Positions 63,349 through 64,000 of a stretch of 64,000 nt of DNA are shown here, one piece after another. Numbering within the stretch: the stretch's first letter is position 1; the number at the start of each line of letters is the position of its first letter. The notes beneath the pieces are model-generated. The model was not told the origin of the DNA. It saw nothing but the letters and a program-made list of their open reading frames with translations, and made no database searches. This DNA is from CAWINY01 sp963837635. Its GTDB lineage: Bacteria > Acidobacteriota > Terriglobia > Terriglobales > Acidobacteriaceae. Position numbers and translations under genes: made by a program. The DNA lies in assembly GCA_963837635.1 (NCBI GenBank), contig CAWINY010000007.1:496001-560000 (forward strand), in the 5' to 3' direction.

Positions 63349-64000
63349 ATGACCAAGAGACGCAGAGCCCTGCCGCTACTACTCGCCATGCTGTTGCTAG
63401 TGTTCGCTGGCGTCTCCGCGGGCATTTGGTTCACATCCAGTCCAGATGAGCCGACGAAGGCACCCAAGGCAAAGCAATCGAGCGCACCCCCGCCATTACG
63501 TGTGGTCGTAGACCAACAGCCCCTGCAGACGATTCAGCAACTCCAAAAGCTCGCCACCACCCGGGAAGAGTCACGGTTGGCGCGACAGGCGTTTCGAACC
63601 GCCGACCATTTCGTGGACGTTACGTTTGCGGCGGCACTGCGCGAGATCCAGGGCCACCCGCCCGCGCAGAACCCTGAAACCAAGCCGTATTATGACCGGG
63701 TCCGTGACCTGGAGACGCAGCTCCAGCAAGACGAAGACCTGGTACAGAAACTGAATGATTCCTTTGCAGCGAGCAAGGGGGCCCAAGCCGACGAACTGCT
63801 GCAGCAGCTACCCTTGGCCGAGGCAGAACTGGTTCTGCGTCAGGGCGAACTCGAGGACGCGAAACAGGCCCTTCGTCGCGCTGGCGGTGATCCCGAGAGC
63901 AGGATTCAGCAGCTTTTCGCGCAGCACCAGGCAGCCTACCATCGCGACCAGGACCCAACCGCGGCCCCTCCGCCCAACTTCGAAACGTTCCAGGTTCCCG
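63349..64000 (+). CDS. MscS-type mechanosensitive channel, N-terminal part (runs off the window)
   Basis: 217 codons without a stop to the window edge. Starts MTKRRRALPLLLAMLLLVFA (signal/anchor), then a long helical region with Gln/Glu-rich heptads (LETQLQQDEDLVQKLNDS, LLQQLPLAEAELVLRQGELE, QALRRAGGDPESRIQQLFAQ). This pattern is the periplasmic coiled-coil extension seen before the membrane domain in Acidobacteria-type mechanosensitive channels; the channel core itself is not in view. ATG 63349 follows GGAG at 8 nt. Confidence 0.7.
   Translation, partial: MTKRRRALPLLLAMLLLVFAGVSAGIWFTSSPDEPTKAPKAKQSSAPPPLRVVVDQQPLQTIQQLQKLATTREESRLARQAFRTADHFVDVTFAAALREIQGHPPAQNPETKPYYDRVRDLETQLQQDEDLVQKLNDSFAASKGAQADELLQQLPLAEAELVLRQGELEDAKQALRRAGGDPESRIQQLFAQHQAAYHRDQDPTAAPPPNFETFQVP

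Noticed and set aside
1..64000. CRISPR array
   Set aside because: No set of regularly spaced identical repeats was seen; the only similar pairs are the 32-bp direct repeats and the IS copies.

Overview
The window reads as a GC-rich (by eye about 60%) Gram-negative-type chromosome, most likely an Acidobacteriota (Terriglobia-like) genome or metagenome bin. This is inferred from family content (CheB-CheR-PAS-kinase fusion, DUF6094 and Gp157-type accessory genes, MscL with a C-terminal zinc ribbon, YfaT/YfaS-like proteins, DUF763); no rRNA is present to settle it. The sequence is a mosaic: intact chromosomal operons are separated by junctions where two unrelated genes are cut and abutted, and broken genes are common.

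Region 1 (1-5.1 kb) is an envelope oxidant-repair cluster: MsrA lipoprotein, a secreted protein with three copies of a motif at an exact 34-residue period, an ECF sigma/anti-sigma pair, a thioredoxin-fold protein, a TAT-exported MsrP/YedY-like molybdoenzyme and its cytochrome b partner. The same promoter-like motif (TGTAACTT, 14 nt, then A[AC]TC) lies upstream of msrA, the repeat protein and the thioredoxin-fold gene, suggesting one sigma regulon. The cytochrome b is cut at about 5060.

Region 2 (5.06-22 kb) is remnants of a plasmid/phage/ICE-like element on the minus strand (helicase, DUF6094 methyltransferase, SSB, Rad52-like annealing protein, Gp157, small zinc proteins, a coupling-ATPase fragment), interrupted by a 1387-aa CheB-CheR-PAS-kinase gene and by two inverted IS256-family copies with the same protein sequence. 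One copy splits a parDE toxin gene, the other an IS110 transposase; both targets rebuild exactly when the insertion sequence and one 8-bp repeat are removed.

Region 3 (22-33 kb) holds small unknown genes, then a DUF1175/alpha-2-macroglobulin/membrane-protein operon facing a PBP transpeptidase/SpoIID-metallopeptidase operon, a plausible periplasmic defence and peptidoglycan-repair unit. Region 4 (33-43.3 kb) has a DUF234-type ATPase under a palindromic promoter, a pile of transposase and pseudogene fragments, an ArsM-like methyltransferase with an in-frame TGA at a conserved Cys site, a ZnuA-like binding protein with altered metal ligands, an MBL hydrolase, and a divergent NifX-like / PadR-thioesterase pair.

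Region 5 (43.4-52.4 kb) is a tightly overlapped corrinoid operon (corrinoid protein, MtaA-like methyltransferase, reductive activator, multi-PAS histidine kinase) followed by response-regulator debris, then a diguanylate cyclase and a cut FIST gene. Region 6 (52.4-64 kb) has an excisionase remnant, a tyrosine integrase and tRNA-Asp (an integration site), a group II intron 3' remnant, an RND efflux pair with a frameshift, an octaheme HAO-like cytochrome, DUF763, a frameshifted PAS-GGDEF gene, MscL and the start of an MscS-type channel running off the end.
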